DNA from: Candidatus Bipolaricaulota bacterium
GTDB lineage: Bacteria > Bipolaricaulota > Bipolaricaulia > Bipolaricaulales > Bipolaricaulaceae
NCBI GenBank assembly: GCA_025060555.1
Contig: JANXBC010000027.1
Span: 1-14,408 of the forward strand
Direction: 5' to 3'
Length of the DNA stretch: 14,408 bases
Shown: in pieces, positions 12,908 through 14,408 of the stretch
Numbering within the stretch: position 1 is the stretch's first letter
Layout: each line of letters starts with the position of its first letter
Program-made: the position numbers and the translations under genes
The notes under the pieces: model-generated
Told to the model about the DNA's origin: nothing
Databases searched by the model: none
What the model saw: the letters and a program-made list of their open reading frames with translations, nothing else

Positions 12908-12917
12908 CGCGGCCACT
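12908..12917 (+). repeat. 10-bp direct repeat, copy 2 (CGCGGCCACT)
   Basis: Second copy, ending 7 nt before the spoVS -35 box. That is a position where an activator could bind. Confidence 0.35.
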
Positions 12918-12924
12918 CGCCCTA

Positions 12925-12953
12925 TTGCCTCTTCCTCTGTCCACAGCTAGAAT
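12925..12953 (+). promoter_or_regulatory. Sigma-70 type promoter of spoVS-argS
   Basis: TTGCCT (12925-12930, 4/6) and TAGAAT (12948-12953, 5/6) are separated by exactly 17 bp. Initiation is expected at about 12960, giving a leader of about 34 nt with a hairpin and a full ribosome site. This is the best-formed promoter in the window. Confidence 0.65.
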
Positions 12954-12962
12954 GCCCACTAC

Positions 12963-12976
12963 GCGAAGCTCTTCGC
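12963..12976 (+). promoter_or_regulatory. 5'-terminal hairpin of the spoVS mRNA leader
   Basis: GCGAA and TTCGC (12963-12967, 12972-12976) pair around a 4-nt loop. The hairpin sits within a few bases of the predicted mRNA 5' end and 4 nt before the AAAGGAGG ribosome site (12981-12988). Such a placement can shield the 5' end from decay without hiding the ribosome site. Confidence 0.5.
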
Positions 12977-12993
12977 ACAAAAAGGAGGCAAGC

Positions 12994-13254
12994 ATGCAGA
13001 TCCTTAAGGTCGCAGCCACTTCTAATCCCAAGGCGGTAGCGGGGGCCATTGCTGGGGCTTTGGAGGAGGACGGGATAGTCGAGGCCCACGCTATTGGGGC
13101 CGGAGCAGTGAATCAAGCGGTGAAGGCCATCGCCATTGCCCGAAGATTAGTGGAGAGGGAGGGCGAGGCCGAGATCAAGGTCACCCCAGGGTTCATCGAT
13201 GTGGAGATCGGGGGCGAGGTCAAGACTGGTATCCGTTTTGTCATTGAAAAATAG
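12994..13254 (+). CDS. spoVS: Stage V sporulation protein S family (Alba-like)
   Basis: An 86-residue SpoVS protein, the normal length for this family. It begins MQILKVAATSNPKAVAGAIAG (1-21), with EDGIVEAHAIGAGAVNQAVKAIAIARRLVERE (25-56) and the closing strands EIKVTPGFIDVEIGGEVKTGIRFVIEK. The fold is Alba-like, and family members are thought to bind nucleic acid. In Bacillus it affects sporulation and septation, but orthologues occur in many non-sporulating thermophiles, so sporulation should not be inferred. The ATG has AAAGGAGG 5 nt upstream and a promoter at the right distance. The stop TAG directly abuts the ATG of argS. Confidence 0.93.
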   Translation: MQILKVAATSNPKAVAGAIAGALEEDGIVEAHAIGAGAVNQAVKAIAIARRLVEREGEAEIKVTPGFIDVEIGGEVKTGIRFVIEK

Positions 13255-14408
13255 ATGCGCTTAGAGGGGCTGGTCCAGGATTCAATTCGTTCTGTCCTGG
13301 ACCGTCTGGGGCTTTCCCCGCCGGAGATTCCCCTCGATCGTCCTCCACGGCGGGAGCATGGGGACCTCTCCAGCCGCGTTGCATTCGTCTTAGCTAGCAT
13401 TACTCGCCAGCCACCCCAGGCGGTTGCGCAGGAGTTGGCGCGCGTGCTCGCGCGGGAGCCAACCTACGCCAAAGTCCAGGCTACCCAAGGATTTTTGAAC
13501 TTCTTCCTCCGCGCAGAAACGTTGCACTGGGTGCTTGGCGAAGTGCTGCGCGATGGCCTGAACTACGGAAAAGCCACGGAGGGTGGGCACAAGAGATTGC
13601 AAGTAGAATTCGTTTCCTCTAACCCTACTGGCCCCCTCACCATCGGCCATGGTCGCCAAGCCGCGTTGGGAGACGTTTTAGCCAATCTCTTCGCCGAACT
13701 TGGCTGGCAGGTAACGCGGGAGTATTACCTCAACGATGAAGGGCGACAGATTGAGCTCCTCGCCCAGTCCCTTTGGGCCCGCTACCGCCAAGCCCTGGGC
13801 GACCCTCAACCCCTCCCCGACGGCGGCTACCACGGCGATTACCTCGTTCCCATCGGCCAAGAGCTCGCGGAAAAGTTTGCCAACGCCTACCCGGAGTGGA
13901 ATGCTGAGGCGAAAAAAGTTTTCCGCCAGGAAGTGGTCCCACGCATGCTACGCATGATCGAGGAGGACCTTGAAGCCATTGGCGTTAAGTTTGATGTTTG
14001 GACCCGCGAAGGCGAGATCATCCGCAAAGGATTGGTCGGGGAGGTTTTACGCCTTCTGCGTGAGCGTGGGGCTATATACGAAAAGGATGGCGCGATCTGG
14101 CTGGCCGCACAAGTCCACGGGCTTGGTCGCGATCCCGTGCTCATCCGCTCCGACGGCACCCCCACCTACCTCATGGTGGACATCGCCTATCATTTGGACA
14201 AGTTCCGGCGGGGCTTCGACTGGGTGGTGGACGTCCAGGGCGCGGACCACATCGAGGAGCAGCAACAGGTAAAGCTGGCCCTCCGCCTCCTTGGCCTCCC
14301 CGAGGGTTTCCTCAGCTACTGCCTCCACCAGTTCGTGACCCTGAAGGGGGCGGAGGGGATCGAGAAGATGTCCACGCGGGCCGGCCGCTTCCTGCGCCTC
14401 AAGGACCT
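13255..14408 (+). CDS. argS: Arginyl-tRNA synthetase (5' part; runs off right edge)
   Basis: Class I aminoacyl-tRNA synthetase charging tRNA-Arg. 384 residues are visible of about 550. Seen: the N-terminal additional domain typical of ArgS (EHGDLSSRVAFVLAS, 34-48; TQGFLNFFLR, 77-86), then the catalytic core VEFVSSNPTGPLTIGHGRQA (117-136), with TIGH (129-132) in place of the HIGH signature. It continues TREYYLNDEGRQIELLAQS, DGTPTYLMVDIAYHLDKF, VDVQGADHIEEQQQVKLAL and, near the edge, EKMSTRAGRF (370-379), which holds the KMSKS-type loop. The reading frame has no stop from 13255 to the window end. The ATG follows the spoVS stop without any gap and has no clear ribosome site, so translation is probably coupled. 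T for the first H of HIGH is an accepted variation in several ArgS proteins as I recall. Confidence 0.95.
   Translation, partial: MRLEGLVQDSIRSVLDRLGLSPPEIPLDRPPRREHGDLSSRVAFVLASITRQPPQAVAQELARVLAREPTYAKVQATQGFLNFFLRAETLHWVLGEVLRDGLNYGKATEGGHKRLQVEFVSSNPTGPLTIGHGRQAALGDVLANLFAELGWQVTREYYLNDEGRQIELLAQSLWARYRQALGDPQPLPDGGYHGDYLVPIGQELAEKFANAYPEWNAEAKKVFRQEVVPRMLRMIEEDLEAIGVKFDVWTREGEIIRKGLVGEVLRLLRERGAIYEKDGAIWLAAQVHGLGRDPVLIRSDGTPTYLMVDIAYHLDKFRRGFDWVVDVQGADHIEEQQQVKLALRLLGLPEGFLSYCLHQFVTLKGAEGIEKMSTRAGRFLRLKD

Larger units (their letters stand above)
12701..12993. other. Non-coding region between protease and spoVS
   Basis: About 290 bases without a credible gene on either strand; the open frames are short and lack ribosome sites. 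No tRNA T-loop motif, SRP, RNase P or tmRNA signature was seen. It holds a strong inverted repeat (12718-12760), a smaller one around GCCCTTTAGGGC (12796-12807), a 10-bp direct repeat, and the spoVS promoter at its right end. Confidence 0.6.

Noticed and set aside
12701..12993. Possible tRNA, SRP RNA, RNase P RNA or tmRNA in the gap before spoVS
   Set aside because: I looked for GGTTCRANNCC T-loops, the SRP GGAAGNAGC core, RNase P GAGGAAAGTCC and tmRNA ends, and found none.

Overview
The window carries about a dozen protein-coding genes from a moderately GC-rich bacterium. It has no rRNA, tRNA, CRISPR array, transposase or phage gene that I could see. Strong AAGGAGG ribosome sites, tightly packed or overlapping genes, TTG/GTG starts, a spoVS-type gene and small metal-ligand-rich proteins suggest a free-living, perhaps thermophilic, deep-branching lineage. 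The Bipolaricaulota/Acetothermia or Thermus/Thermotoga-like groups come to mind. This placement is a low-confidence impression, because no phylogenetic marker is complete here.

Layout. (1) 1-602, minus: 5' part of a branched-chain aminotransferase (ilvE) that runs off the left edge. (2) 692-3553, plus: a tight run of an XdhC-family molybdoenzyme maturation factor, a THEP1-type P-loop NTPase, two half-size chromate-transporter proteins, and a flavin-binding split-barrel protein, closed by a clear terminator at 3562-3591. No molybdenum hydroxylase accompanies the XdhC here. (3) 3670-7737, plus: a tandem-fused NitT/TauT-type ABC permease, its ATPase with a C-terminal AAA-associated domain, and a zinc alcohol dehydrogenase. 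No substrate-binding protein is encoded nearby. (4) 7952-8409: a small Cys/His-rich coiled-coil protein (plus) converges on a 56-residue zinc-ribbon protein (minus), with a strong hairpin terminator between them. (5) 8490-11610, minus: an ABC-2 exporter operon (ATPase and two permeases), each gene overlapping the next by 4 nt. The zinc-ribbon gene may be its last member. (6) 11672-12700, plus: a secreted subtilisin-like protease, divergent from the exporter. (7) 12701-12993: a non-coding stretch with several inverted repeats and a good promoter. (8) 12994-14408, plus: spoVS abutting argS with no gap; argS runs off the right edge.

How the parts may work together: blocks 2 and 3 look like separate transcription units for cofactor or anion handling and solute uptake plus redox. 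Blocks 5 and 6 share a 61-nt divergent promoter region containing a perfect 10-bp palindrome, so exporter and protease may be co-regulated. The most unusual items are the orphan XdhC/NTPase/ChrA cluster, the solute-binding-protein-less ABC system, the Cys/His-rich small protein, the in-frame stop just downstream of a well-formed start in front of the exporter ATPase, and the structured region before spoVS.
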